DNA from: Cheilinus undulatus
Taxonomy: Eukaryota > Chordata > Actinopteri > Labriformes > Labridae
Length of the DNA stretch: 64,000 bases
Assembly (NCBI RefSeq): GCF_018320785.1
Contig: NC_054886.1
Location: forward strand, 32,905,732 to 32,969,731
Reading direction: 5' to 3'
The notes beneath the pieces are model-generated. The model did no database searches and was not told the origin of the DNA. It saw only the letters and a program-made list of their open reading frames with translations. This document shows, piece by piece, positions 10,710-23,859 of this stretch. Position numbers and translations under genes: made by a program. Each line of letters starts with the position of its first letter. Position 1 is the stretch's first letter.

Positions 10710-11898
10710 CATGGGTTTTCAAAGTGTGTGAGAGTGAGCCTCCCCTAAGAAGAAATTATTCATTTGGTGGACCCCCACCCACTAAAAGGATTCACACTTA
10801 AAAAAAAAAATTCAAACACTTATGTCTGATCTTTAAACATATTTAACATTTATATATTTTGGATATTTTGGTTTGCAAATGTCCTTAAACATCCGCCTTT
10901 CCCTCTTACGCAGTTAAAAAGCCATTAAATACCCTTTTTCATGTTTTTTTTTGGCCATTTTACAACTTCTCTTTGCCTCTTTTTCCCAATTTTTGCACTT
11001 TTATCCCATTTTTGCCCTTTTTTTTAACCATTTTTCGCAACTTTTCAACCATTTCAGCTACCTTTTGCCACTAAATACCACTTGTTTCATCTTTCTTTGC
11101 CTGTTTTTGCCACTTTATCCAGTTTTTGCCCCCTTTTCACCTTTTTTCCACCACTTTTCACCCATTTAAGCTGTCTTTGCCATTAAATAACAGGTTTTCC
11201 CACTTTTTTCCCATTATGACACTTTTTTTGCAACTTTTTCCCAATTTTTGCCACTTTTATCCCATTTTTGCCCCTTTTTAAAATTTTTCGCCCAAGTTTC
11301 ACCCATTTAAGCTACCTTTTGTCATTAAATACAACTTTTTCTTAGTTTTTACTGATTTTAGCCACTTTCATCCCATTTTGGCCTTTTCCACCCAGTTTTT
11401 GTCACTTTTCAAACCTTTCAGCTACCTTTTGCCACTAAATACCACTTGTTTCCTGTTTTTTGGACCATTTTTGCCGCTCTTGACTGCTTTTTTCCTATTT
11501 TTGTCACTTTTCACTCCATTTTTTGTCACCTCTCACTGATTTTTGCTGCTTTCTGACCATTTTTCCACTTGTACTCTCCATTTTCAACCATTTTTTGCTG
11601 CTTTTTGACCTTTTTCCATCTTTAACTCATTATTATTGCTACTTCAAGCTGTTTTTGCCACTTTCCACCTCTCAGATTGTGGCTTTTGCAAAGGTATTTT
11701 CAACAATTTGGCTCTTTGGTTGAGTAACACTGCTCTATAACATAGTCCCATAGTAACTATAAGTCTATCCATTTTGCTCTATGCACAGCAGAGGTTAGCA
11801 AAGCAAATCCCCTTTTTTCTGGTCAATGGTTCCGCGCCTCTCCTGAAGCTCTGTGGCGCCCTCCAGGGGAGGCCTGCCCCACAATTTGAAAACCACTG
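10710..11898. mobile_element. hAT-like element with internal T-rich tandem array
   Basis: Perfect 8-bp target duplication ACCTAGAC at 10702-10709 and 11899-11906. The ends are CATGGGTTTTCAAAGTG and, reverse-complemented, CAGTGGTTTTCAAATTG. Between about 10920 and 11690 the body is a degenerate array of TTTTTGCCACTTTT-CACCCATTT blocks. A rearranged inverted copy is at 19098-20189. Long plus-strand frames rich in F, L, H and P are products of this array. Confidence 0.85.
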
Positions 11899-12202
11899 AC
11901 CTAGACAAATCCAGGCAAACACAGGAACCCAGAGACAGAAAAAGAGACCCAAGGATCAGAGATGTAAGACTGTTAAAAAAATAGGAACAGGGCCGGTTCT
12001 AGGCATGCATACATGAGGGGGCAGGCAGAAATGTGAAGGGGGCAGCATGCGTACACATCATGCTCCAGCATATTTTTTGTTGTTGTTGTCTGTGAGGTGC
12101 CAGCAGCATCACTGCTACTGGTTCAGGCAGGAGCAGCACTATCTTTTTTTAAAGCTCTGAAAAATGGATGCATCGTGCAGAACTAATAAATTTGTTGACA
12201 TA

Positions 12203-12738
12203 CAGTGCTTAACAAATTTATTAGACCACACCCAAAGTAAGGTTTCTGCCACAGCTGCCCTAAATTAACAGCATTGGTAATTACAAACATCATTTTTGAT
12301 GTTTCTGCAATGGTTAATACACCAATATGTAGAAGCTCTTTAACCCAAATGATATTTTTAATGCTAAAATATAATTATTATTGTTATCCATGAATTTTCA
12401 ACTTTACTGACTTACAAAGAACCTAAAAAAATAGTAAATCACATTAGTATTTCTTGGTTTATATGTCAAATTATAGTTATTTAGATGCATTCCTGAAAAG
12501 AAAAATGATTTTTTTAGTGGTTGAATGTTATGCTTGATTCATTTCTGACGTCTCAGAGAAGCCCAGTGAGCCGGCTAAAATTTGGGTAAATTCATTTTGA
12601 AATTCCTCATTCCTGTTGAAAATGGTAAAACTTTTTTAGTTTTAGTTTTTAGTTTTAAATAAGTTTTTGAAAGATTTCTAAAACATTTATGTTTTCTCAT
12701 TTTTATGACAGGTGGTCTAATAAATTTGTTAAGCGATG
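12203..12738. mobile_element. Tc1/mariner-type MITE
   Basis: TA-flanked and close to 4387-4942 along its length; left end CAGTGCTTAACAAATTTATT. The helix-turn-helix remnant is replaced by a short TA-rich stretch before the right end (GACAGGTGGTCTAATAAATT). Confidence 0.8.
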
Positions 12739-12857
12739 TAAAAGGCAGAGGCAGGGGATGGGGGCAGCCAGTCAGCATCCACGACGACTCACTGAAATTA
12801 CATGAATGTAATGGGTTATTGCAGGCCTGTACACCATCAGATATTTCTGCTTATATG

Positions 12858-12883
12858 GTGTGTGTGTGTGTGTGTGTGTGTGT
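12858..12883. repeat. (TG)n microsatellite
   Basis: About 13 uninterrupted TG units. Confidence 0.95.
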
Positions 12884-13114
12884 CTTGGGGGTAACTGTGG
12901 TTTTGATTAATCCACTTGTTCAGAAGGCTTTATTTCTCCTCATCATTAAGCTTTTTATTTTTGTACCTGGCAGGATCCAATCCGTTTAAATTCATTCAAA
13001 TACTAATTTGTGAGAACTGAACTACATACAGCACAAGAGTAAAAGCAAAATTTAGGTTATACAATGATACTACTACTCTTATAGTTGTTATGTTGTTCAA
13101 TTTAGGCTATGTAA

Positions 13115-13935
13115 CAGGGGTCATCAAGAACATTTGCACAAGGGCCAGATTTAGTCCTGACAGAAACTCTGGGGGCCGGACTTTCAAATAAAGAAAAATT
13201 GAATCAATATTTTGGGTTTGATTGAAATATTGTTGTAGTAGTATTTGTATTTTCTTTCAAAATGCAGGACATTTTTAGGAATTAGCAGTGAGATCTATCA
13301 CTATTATCTAGGTATAATGCAGCAGGCCACAAGGAGCCTGACAACAGAACGGGCCCCTGAAAATCCATGAGAATGGGCCCTCTACAGCTGTGATTTAGTA
13401 CTAGTATGAACTCAGTTTTGACACTTTTAACCCCTTTGTGCCTCTTTAACAAATTTTCTTGCATGTTTTATCCCCTTTGTGCCAATTTTATCAGTTTTTG
13501 CCACTTTGAACCCCTTTTTGTTACATTTTTTTTCAACTATTTTTGCAACTTTAAAAACAATTTTTGCAAGCCACTGCTTGCCTCTATAACACTTTTTTTT
13601 GCCATTCTTTAACCCATTTAAACCACTTTTCCTGCATGTTTTATCCCCATTTTCACACTTTTCTTCTATTTTTTTGCCACTTTTAAACACTTTTCATTAC
13701 TTTTTTGCACTATTTTTGTCATTTGCAACCAATTTTTGATGCTCTTTGCCCCTTTTTTTCTCTTTTACCACTTTTTGCCACGTTTTAACCTCTTTTCACC
13801 ACTTTTTTCCGGTCAATTTTTGTCCCTTTTTGCCCGTTTCACCACTTATCACCTATTTTGCTACTCTCTAACCCCCTTTCATCATTTTATCTGGTCGTTT
13901 TTGCAACACATCTGCCAACAGATCAAATGTTGAGT
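13115..13935. repeat. Repeat with GGGGTCATCAA start and T-rich array
   Basis: The first 90 bases (CAGGGGTCATCAAGAACATT, then AAGGGCCAGATTTAG) resemble 28940-29030. They are followed from about 13410 by a degenerate TTTTTGCCACTTTTAACCCC array. Short frames on both strands are low-complexity artefacts. Confidence 0.6.
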
Positions 13936-14608
13936 CATTCTAAATTTATTTCAGTATTGTTTGTGGGATTTATTTAACAGCTGCAGATGTTAAAAGCCAA
14001 GGGATACTCTTAAAACCACAACATCTTCTTTTCCTCCTTTTCTGAGTTTAATGAACTTCTAGGGGCTGGACAGGAACTGTGGGCTGCTCTTGACTTCTCA
14101 CTCATCACTTTTCTCATCCTCTTCCTGTCCCGTTTTTTCCTAAAGAGGAGCAATGTTTGGGTAAATTGCTTCATCTCTGTAAACATAATAATCACCCGAT
14201 GGCGCAGTCAGCGCGGAGTAACATAAACACTGTCCACAGCGGTATTATACCGACAACGGTAACATTCATTTCATTCAAGTGAGACCAACATCAGTTACTT
14301 GACGTCAATATAATTTAACGTTAACGTTACGTTGACAGCACATTTTGGTCGGATCAGATGATGTTTATCTGGGGTGGGAATAACGTTAAATGTAAAGTGA
14401 ACTTCTACTGTGTTAGCTTGGCTGGACTCTGTCGTAGCGGTCTGTACTTCAGAAATCAGTACAAATCTGGCGGATTTTTGAGGCAGCCCACCCACAAACC
14501 ACTGTGATGGCCAAAGATCGTATAGTAACAAGAGGATGATCTACCGCACGGTGATGTGGAGGCGCAAGTGATGTCCGACGCAAAGTATATTTGCAGTCAG
14601 TTATATCA

Positions 14609-14997
14609 TACGGAAGAGAATTAGGGCCACTGAAAAAAAAAAATTTTAGAAAATTTTTTTTTTTCAATTGTGAGAAAAAAAGTCAGAATTCTGAGGTTAA
14701 AGTCAGAATTCTGAGATTAAAGTCAGAATTGTGAGATTTAAGTCAGAATTCTGAGATTAAAGCCAGAATTGTGAGATTTAAGTCAGAATTCTGACTTTAA
14801 TCTCAGAATTCTGAGAAAAAACATTTGAGACTTTTTTTTCATTTGAAGAATAAAGTCAGAATTCTGACTTTAATCTCAGAATTTTGACTTTAATCTCAGA
14901 ATTCTGACTTTAATCTCAGAAATCTGACTTTTTTCTCACAATTGAAAAAAAAAAATTGTCTCAATTTTTTTTTCAGTGGCCCTAATACTCTTCCGTA
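14609..14997. mobile_element. Palindromic MITE with AGTCAGAATTCTGA repeats
   Basis: Inverted ends TACGGAAGAGAATTAGGGCC and, reverse-complemented, TACGGAAGAGTATTAGGGCC. Internally, copies of GAGATTAAAGTCAGAATTCT run one way in the left half and the other way in the right half around a short core at 14815-14850. The whole can fold into one long hairpin. Same construction as 715-1967 with a different repeat unit. Confidence 0.75.
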
Positions 14998-15315
14998 AAT
15001 ACCACCTTTCTTTCACTCGAAAAAAATACAGAGGACATACCTCGGTGTCCTCAGTGGTAGTTATGGCCATGAGTAGATCCCATACAGCCGCCCGGCACAC
15101 AGCACGGAGTGAAACGGAGGGGAGAGAGGGATGAGGAAGCTTGTGCCTTTTTCGGCGGATTTGATTTGAGGGGGCAAGGCATTTGTTTGAGGGGGCGTTG
15201 CCCACTCTTGCCCCTGCGTATAGCCGGCCCCGCATAGGAAGAGACAGAACAATTTTCAAAAGTCGCCTGCCCCCTCGAGAGCTGAAACAGACGCTAAAGT
15301 GCCCTCTTTGACATA

Positions 15316-16190
15316 TGACTTTTATGTTGGGCCCTTTTTTGATCTATATTGAGCCAGAACTATATCTCACAGAACCAGTTTGGATTATCTGGTGCTAATA
15401 TGGTGTTAAAATGCACTGGAATACAGGAAATGGCATCTACTTAGTTGAAAATGTTCTGGGGAAAGACCCCCAGACCCCCTAGGGATTTATTTATTTATTT
15501 CTGTGTGTTCTTCACAGTCCAACATTGAATCTACACAGTTGTTGTGGATGCTGATCCTAACTACAAACTGTCTTGAGTAGTCTGTCTAGTTAGTCTGTTT
15601 TAAGGCTATAATGTGCCATTTGTAGAACATATAAACATGTCTGAAGGGCCCTTGAAAACGCATCAAACTTAGAGCCCTCTTCAGTGGCGAGAATGCGCTG
15701 TATGTGCCCTTTTTTTCTTTTTGCCCCTGCCCTTGAAAAAGTCTGTGTATGCCACTGATTTCTATATTGATAACAGTGTACCGTGGTCATTTTATGATAA
15801 TGCTCTGTACTTTATATATCTCAGAACAGGGTCTATTTATGGTTTTGTTTGTCTAGTGTGTTCGGACTTAGTCTTTCAAACACGTGTGAAAATTTTAGAC
15901 TGCTTTCTTACCTCTATACAATTTGCACATAGTAGGACTTATTGATCGTCCTCTATAATGATCACTAAGTGTATTATTTGTACTTTGGCTTGTCAGCTGT
16001 GGTCCTATCAGGTGTCTGCCTTTGTTTTTGGTACTTTTATGTCTGTTTTGTGTCAGTTTTATGTGGGACAACAGATGGAAATTAACGACTTGCTAAATCT
16101 GGTGCAGCCATGTTTTTATTTACTTTGTATGAACGATCAATGTCATTGCACACTGTCCCTTGCTAAATAAATAAATAAACTAAACTAAAC
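15316..16190. repeat. Dispersed repeats, no gene seen (15233-17950)
   Basis: 15316-15465 matches 52848-52992 nearly word for word, and 15745-15920 matches 60370-60540. It ends in AAATAAATAAATAAACTAAA, the tail style of a non-LTR element. From 16190 to 17950 only fragments are recognisable: a simple repeat at 16840-16985, and a SINE-like piece with (ACAA)n at 16990-17100 resembling 32690-32850. No convincing exon was seen in that part. Confidence 0.5.
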
Positions 16191-17959
16191 TATTGTCAGG
16201 ACGTGCCAGTTTGAAATTTAAGGAGACTGAGGAGAAATCGAAAGCAGTCCGCGAAAACTCTGGGGAATTCTGCCACATGTTTAAGTCTTGAGTCATGCTG
16301 CCTGAGTGATTAGGCTTTTGTTTCCTGTTAATACCCAAAAGAGACATGAACAAACTCTTCTCCTGCAGCAGAAGCACAGTAGAGCCCTGCTCTCATCAGA
16401 AGAGTGACTCCAGCTGCTGTTTACTCTTCATCATCTGGAGAGGCAGATGATCAAACCTGTGGCTGGATCCAGGCAGCTATGTGACTCCGAGCACACTCTG
16501 GGATCTCTGTAGGAGGTCTGGTCTGTGCAGAAACAGAAACTCACATTGATGCTGTTCTGATAAGAATCTCTAGTGTAATTATAAAGAGAAGTTGTCTGTA
16601 ATTATTGTAAATGCTGCATATAAATGTTTTATAAAAGCACACATGTATAAAATGTTAATATTAAAAGACCCCGATACTGAATTTTTCTCCTTTTTGGTTT
16701 ATCTAAACCATTTTTATGGTGGTGCTGTGAAATTATAAATAGTGAAATTAAATAAGAAAAGTAAAAATGATAAACAATTTGAAAATGACCAAATTTAACA
16801 AACTTCCAACACTCAAGTCCAACTATTTTTACCCTCAAAATCCTGATTATATCCCAGAATTCTGATGTATCCTTGGAATTCTAATTTCTATTTTTAAATC
16901 TCAGTATTCTGACTTTAATCTCAAGAATCTGGATTGAATCTCAGAATTCTGGCTTTTATCTAAGTATTCTTACTAAGTCTGAGAAAAACCGAACAGGTGG
17001 ATCATCACCAAAATCTAATGGATTCTCCCCTGTCACCATCCCAATATTCCCTGAAAGTTTGGTGAAGATCCGACAAACAAACAAACAAACAAAGATACGG
17101 AGCCCTTTACATAACCCTTAAACTTCAGAACTAGAATAGCAAGAATTTCACAGATTTATTTACAATAAAATTGGGTAATAACAAAATTAAACATTAGTTG
17201 ATCAAGTTGTAGACAAAAGAAAAAGTTTGCTAACAAAGAATTAACTAATAAAAACCTCAAACAGAAGTACTGACCTCAGGGAACTCAAAGACCACATTAA
17301 CAAACAAAAACCCAAATCTAACTACAAAAGAACAAACGTTAACTGTCTGTACCAAAATTTAAAGAACAATCCTAAGCTCCCTGACTAACCACAAAACAGA
17401 AGAAAACCAGAATCTAACAAAAATGTTAGAGATTCTCCTACCCTTCCTATGTCAGATGAGCCAGATCCGCCTCAGCTGCTGCAGACTCCTGGGATGTGGC
17501 GGACCTTAAACACAATCAGACAACAGACTCTGCCTTATCAGAGGCCGTAACACCCCTCAAACTGTGATGTCAAACTACACTGAATCTAAGATATTTGTAA
17601 GCGTCTGCTTTAGGACATTTTTGCCCTGATTTTGACACCTTCTTTCAACAACAGGTTTCCCATCAAGTATTATTTTATCAACTCAAGAATCACTGAGTCA
17701 AAACCTGAGCCAAACCTGAACCCACGCTGATGTTGGAGGCTGTCCGTCTGCATCGACAGCTTTTTAAACTCATTTCTTGACTCCTTTAATTCCCTGTAAA
17801 TAAAATATGGCCCATGCTGTTCCCAAGCTTTTGAAGAAAACTGAAACTAAATTACTCCTGGATTAAAAAAAAGAGTGTTTGTGGTGTGATTTGGCATGCT
17901 TTCACTTTAATCCGTTTATTTCCTGCAGTTATACATTCAGCTTTAATTTTCAACCTTTA

Positions 17960-18700
17960 TCATTTGTCTGTATATTTCTATTGCCTTTATTTGCATTTTT
18001 GCCACTTTTATTCCATTTTTATTGCTTTCAGCCTATTTTTGCCACTTCTTTGTGACATTTTTTTGCCCGTTATTTGCATGTTAATCCTGCTTTTTGATTA
18101 TTTTTGCTCATTTTTTGCTACTTTTTGCCCATTTAAACTGTCCCTTGCAATTAAATTTCCCATTCAGCCATTTATTGCACATTTTACCATTTTTTTTTTA
18201 CACCTTTCTGCAGGTTTTTGCCCAATTTATTCACTTTAACTCTTTTTGTGCTGTTTTTGGTGGTTTTTCACCATTTTTCCACCGTGATCCCCTTTTCCTG
18301 CTATTTCTCGCCTATTCTTGCCACTTTTTGCCTTTTTTGCCATTTTTTCTCCCCATGTTTGCCGCTTTTCACCCAGTTTTCCCATTTGATGCATATTTCG
18401 ACCCTTTTCACCCATTTTTGCCACTCTTTTTTAACTATTCCTGCCACCTTTAACTTATTTTTATTGCCACTTTAACCTATTCGCCACTTTTTTTGTTTGT
18501 TTTTTTTTAAACATTTTTGCCAGCTTATTTTTATTGCCACTCTTTTGCCTCTTTTCTCACATTTTTCCCATTTGATGCATATTTTGACCGTTTTCAACCA
18601 TTTTTGCCACCTTTAGCTTATTTTTATCGCTGCATTAACCCATGTTTGCCATTTTTCCCACTTAGATTGTGGTTCTTGCAAACGTACTTTTCAAAAATTT
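17960..18700. repeat. T-rich TTTTTGCCACTTTT array
   Basis: Degenerate blocks of TTTTTGCCACTTTTNACCCATTT ending in the text AGATTGTGGTTCTTGCAAACG, TTTGGCTCTGGTTGAGCAGG seen at the edge of such arrays elsewhere (11680-11725, 25235-25300). Overlapping plus-strand frames of 85-119 codons made of F, L, P, H, C and A are artefacts of composition. Confidence 0.8.
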
Positions 18701-18900
18701 GGCTCTGGTTGAGCAGGGATGAGGAACACTGTGTAGAGTTTCAGTTGTTTATCCAACATGAGAAGGTTGTGGTTTTATTTTGAAAGATTGCAGGAGGCAC
18801 ATATGTAGAAAATGATGAAACTCTGAATGAACCAAAAGTACAGCAAACATTTCTCATTTGGTAACCCAGCTGAGAAAAGTCCAAAAGAGTCTGGACTTAC

Positions 18901-18965
18901 CGTTCATGCTCTTCCAGAGTGTTTCTTACTAGGAGTTTTTGAGCCAGAGTGTCCCTGGCGTTCAT
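18901..18965 (-). CDS. Weak candidate first coding exon
   Basis: Reverse strand: ATG at 18965, then MNARDTLAQKLLVRNTLEEHE, ending at a consensus donor (CG|GTAAGTCC). A perfect cAMP-response-type palindrome TGACGTCA is 24 bases upstream (18989-18996). It is short, no downstream exon was recognised in the neighbouring repeats, and the protein matches nothing I know. Chance is a real alternative. Confidence 0.2.
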
Positions 18966-18988
18966 GCCACCAACCAGACTGGTGAGGA

Positions 18989-18996
18989 TGACGTCA
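18989..18996. promoter_or_regulatory. CRE palindrome TGACGTCA
   Basis: Exact 8-bp CREB/ATF consensus in otherwise plain sequence, upstream of the weak exon candidate at 18901-18965. A single site can occur by chance. Confidence 0.25.
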
Positions 18997-19097
18997 TGAC
19001 ATTACTACAGCTGTGACAGGAGAAGATCACATGATCTGACTGGTTCAGTAGTTTGGAGATTTTTAGAAAGAGTCAAAGCTGACATCTACTGCTCAAA

Positions 19098-20189
19098 CAG
19101 TGGTACTACGATGATGCCACAGAGCTTCAGGGGAGGCGCTGAACCATAAACCTGAAAAAAGGGGATTTGCTTTGCTAACCTCTGCTGTGCATGGAGCAAA
19201 ATGGATAGACTTATAGTTACTATAGGGACTGCTACAGAGCAGTGTTACTCAAGCAAAGAGCCAAATTGTTGAAAAACACCTTTGCAAAAGCCACAATCTA
19301 AGAGGTGAAAAGTGGCAAAAACAGCTTGAAGTAGCAATAAAAATGAGTTAAAGATGGCAAAATGGTCCAAAAACAGCAAAAAATGGGGTGAAATGGGCAA
19401 AAACGGGGAGAAAAAGTAGCAGAAATGGGTGAGAAGTGACAAAAAATCAGTGGAAAGTGATGTTAATGGGCAAAAAGCAGTCAAGAGTGGCAAAAAAGGC
19501 AAAAAAAAAAGAAGGGAAAAAGGAAACAAGTGATATGTAATGGCAAAGGGTAGTTTAAATGGGCAAAAAGTGGCAAAAAAAGAAGGGAAAAAGGGCAAAA
19601 ATGGCTAAAAGAAGAGGAAAAAATTGTTAAAAAAAAAAAAATAAAATAAAATAAAAAAGGAAACAAGTGGTATTTAATGGCAACGGGTAGCTTAAATGGA
19701 CGAAAAGTGGCAAAAATTGTTAAAAAAAAAGGGCAAAAAATAGGATAAAAGTGGCAAAAATTAGAAAAAGTTGCAAAAAGACGTAGCAAAAATAAGCAAA
19801 AAAAAAAAAAAGAAAAAAAAAGGGATATTTAATGATGAAAGGTAGCTTAAATGTGCAAAAAGTGACAAGGGGGAAAAATGGGATAAAAGTGGAAAAAATT
19901 GGGAAAAAGAAGCACAAAGAAGTTGCAAAATGGCCAAAAAACATGAAAAAGGGTATTTAATGGCATTTTAACTGAATAAGAGGGAAAGGCAGATGTTTAA
20001 AGACATTTGCAAACCAAAATATCCAAAATATATTAATGCTAAAAATGTTTAAAGATTAGACAGAAATGTTTGAAATGTTGTTTAATTTAAAAAAAAAAAA
20101 ATTGAATCCTTTTTGTGTGTGGGGGTCCACTGAAAGAATAATTTCTTCTTAGGGGAGGCTCACTCTCACACACACTTTGAAAACCCCTG
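19098..20189. mobile_element. hAT-like element with T-rich array, inverted relative to 10710-11898
   Basis: Starts CAGTGGTACTACGATG and ends CACACTTTGAAAACCCCTG, the reverse of the 10710-11898 element, with the first end partly deleted. Internal landmarks match in order (GGGGATTTGCTTTGCTAACC; the AGAGCCAAATTGTTGAAAAA edge; the GCAAAAAGTGGCAAAAA array). Flanks TGCTCAAA and GTTTAAAA agree poorly, so the target duplication has decayed. Confidence 0.75.
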
Positions 20190-21240
20190 GTTTAAAACTC
20201 AGGTTTGTATCAGAAAAAGTGTACATCTGTCTAAACTCATTGTGTCAGTGAATCGCCAGGCATTTGTGAAACACACTTTATTTGTTTGTAAAGTTTTGGC
20301 AGGAAAATAACCTCATAACTGGTCTATTTTTGTGACTCTCTGGCAGGAAAAATTAAACTCTAAACATGCCTGAAGTGCAAAGTAGATGTGGAAAATGTCA
20401 GCTTTAATCAAGAACGGTCTGATGAATATTTCTGTAAAATGGATCAAACATTAAGCCGATGATTTAGAGTCCATGGAGATATAATCAAACAACATACCCT
20501 GAATACCACAACATACTTTCGGATTGTGATAATCTTCTGTGGGCTGGAAGGGAAGCTGTGGTGGGCCTGATGTGGTCACCCAGCCACCAGTTGATGATAA
20601 CTGCTCTTATCCATCACTATTTATGCAGACCAATGTGTAGCAAGAAACCAGCACTTCACCAGGGTTGTGAAGTGGGAACCTTCCTTTGTCTGTGTTTCGT
20701 CCAGTTAGTGGCCGTGGCCGAGCCGCTGCATGCCTCACATCACCAAGTCCAATCCCAGTGTCAGAGGGCGTGGTTTATAGCACACTGACTATGTTCAAGA
20801 CCACATGACCACTAGGTGGCATAAGACATTTATATGTTTTAAACGTTGACATTGAAATATATGTGAATGTTTCCCAAGTAACAAGCTGCTCTTACATTTC
20901 AAGTTATTTTTCATTCATAAAAAACTCCAAAAGAGAAAATACCATATAAATAACTGACACTTCCTTTGGAACTGCAAATATATCAGTACTAAAATGACAA
21001 TAGTTAACAAATTCTTTAAATGCCATTACTGCAAAACAGTTTCTATATGTAAAAAGTCATTTATTTAATGCATAGTATGATTTTAATATCAAAAGTGCCA
21101 AACAAAGTTATAATAATGTGATAAGTGTGATTATATGAGGTCCAAAGCAAGGATCTCTGTGAAGTAATTTCTCATAAAAAAATATAAAAAACTCTCAAAA
21201 ATCATGGACAAATAAAAACAAATGAAAACTTCATGATAGT
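20190..21240. other. No gene recognised
   Basis: The plus frame at 20558-20788 encodes no familiar protein and lies in a mixed unique/AT-rich stretch. Nothing else is supportable here. Confidence 0.4.
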
Positions 21241-21241
21241 A

Positions 21242-21560
21242 AAAATGCTGAATAAAGTTGTTTCCTGTTTTTTGCTCTTCGTCTTCAGTTCAGTCCGTAA
21301 TAATGAGTCGCTCTCTTCCTACCATCAGCTCAAGCTGCAGGAAAAAACACAGAGAAGAAACGGTTAGTAAACCGTTAATAAAGTGAATTTCTAAAGACTT
21401 CACACTTTGGTTAAAGGAGGTTTACATCAGTTCACAGCTCTCGTCTCACTTCCTGTTGTCAGCTGGTGTTGCTGCTTTGCTGTTGCCATGAAGACAAGCT
21501 CAACCTGTTAGCCACAATCTTTGGTCTGAATCACCACCAGCTACCTCTGTCTGTGACATT
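21242..21560 (-). repeat. Duplicate of the 3' segment at 23860-24135
   Basis: About 300 bases from AATAAAGTTGTTTCCTG to CCACAATCTTTGGTCTG, repeated in direct orientation at 23860-24135. On the reverse strand both contain an acceptor (CCTGCAG) followed by CTYGAGCTGATG. In this copy the phase 1 frame from the Fc-receptor-like gene would stop at once (GCT TGA). Confidence 0.6.
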
Positions 21561-21959
21561 TAGGTTCTCTGGAATTGCAGTTTTTAGAGGTTTACCACCA
21601 ACATTTATTTATGTCGTGATTACTTTGTTCAGAGGTGTTTTCACACGATCACACAGGAGGAAATATATATTCTTATCCTTCCTCTAAAACTGAAGGTATT
21701 TCTATTTTTTCTTGATTTTAATGAAGAATAATCAGAGCTGGTGAATGTCCAATCATAAGTTAATCATCATTTTGTGTATTTTTATTTTTATTTTTTTATA
21801 TTTATATCATGGACGTTTGTTTGAAAAAGATTATTAAAGCCTCTATCCCTCTGTAAATTTGCTTTGATGGTTTTCATTGTCTGACTTTGCTCGTCTCATG
21901 TAGCGCTGACTATGGAGGGAGAAGGAAGAAAGTCTGGAAAGGTGTTGGAATTTCTTGCC

Positions 21960-22090
21960 ACTCAGTGGCACCTTTTACTCGTACAACCTCACTTCTAAAA
22001 AAGTTGGAGCGCTGTGTAAAATGTTAACAAAAACAGAAGTCAGAGATCATCAAATCCCCCCAAACCCGTATTTAATTCAAAAACAACATA
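21960..22090. repeat. Terminal fragment of a DNA transposon
   Basis: The text TACAACCTCACTTCTAAAAA followed by AGTTGGAGCGCTGTGTAAAA is, from memory, the end of a common fish DNA-transposon family. The fragment is cut short by the Tc1 element that begins at 22091. The coding piece at 24195-24560 may be of the same family. Confidence 0.45.
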
Positions 22091-22464
22091 CAGTCATGGA
22101 CGAAAATGTTGGCACCCCTGGAATTTTTCCAGAAAATACACCATTCCTCCAAGAAATTGTTGCAGTTACAAATGTTTTTGGCATACACATGTTTATTGCC
22201 TTTATGTGCACTAGAAAAAATTAGAAGAAAAAAGCTAAAATTGACATAATTTTACACAAAACTCAAAAAATGGGCTGGACAAAATTGTTGGCACCCTTTT
22301 AAAACTGTGGGTAAATCATTTTATTTCCAGCATGTGATGCTCATTTAAACTCACCTGTGGCAGTAACAGGTGCTGGCAATCTAGAAATCACACCTGAAGC
22401 CAGTTAGAATGTCTAAAAGTTGACTCAGCCTTTGTATTGTGTGTCTGTGTGTGTCACACCAAGC

Positions 22465-23322
<858 letters not shown>

Positions 23323-23859
23323 CATGTGTATACCAAAAACATTTGTAATTTCAGCAATTTCTGGGAGAAATTGTGTATTTTCTGAAAAAAATTCCAGGGG
23401 TGCCAATACTTTCATCCATGACGGTATTTGATACATACTTTTATGATACCTCTAATCAATATGATCATAAATGACTAAAAAATAACTTCTGAATACAATC
23501 TGATAATAGATAAGAAATTCTCTCAAGTGGATTATCTGTAACCCAAAACACCTAATGTATCACATGAGATACAAAACTATATATACTGTATATGTTAAAT
23601 TTTATGGATCTTTTTTTTTTTTTGGATTTCATCGGCTAATTTTCTGGCTATAATTTATGTTTTCAGGCTTTAAAGGGTAATATCATGACTGAAAACAAGA
23701 TTTAAAAATGTCATAAGTGCAAGTTATATGAGGTATAAAGCATGGATCTTTGTGAAAATATTCTTTAATTTCTGATTAAAAAAATAAATAAAACTCTCAA
23801 AAATCATGAAATATAAATGAATATTAAGCCAGAAAAAAATGATAATAAAAAAAGTTGAA

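Larger units (their letters stand above)
11988..15232. mobile_element. Composite hAT-like element holding several nested repeats
   Basis: Ends CAGGGCCGG and, reverse-complemented, CGGGGCCGG, with similar subterminal text (GGGGGCAGGCAG against GGGGCAAGAGTGGGC). Flanks AATAGGAA (11980-11987) and CATAGGAA (15233-15240) agree at 7 of 8. The 3.2 kb carries a Tc1 MITE (12203-12738), a GT run, a T-rich array (13115-13935) and a palindromic MITE (14609-14997), so most of its length looks acquired. Confidence 0.6.

Noticed and set aside
17886..18783. Long overlapping plus-strand ORFs (up to 119 codons)
   Set aside because: Composed almost wholly of F, L, P, H, C and A from TTTTTGCCACTTTT repeats, open in more than one frame. 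Same reasoning for 10951-11169, 19245-19944 (minus) and 46502-46972.
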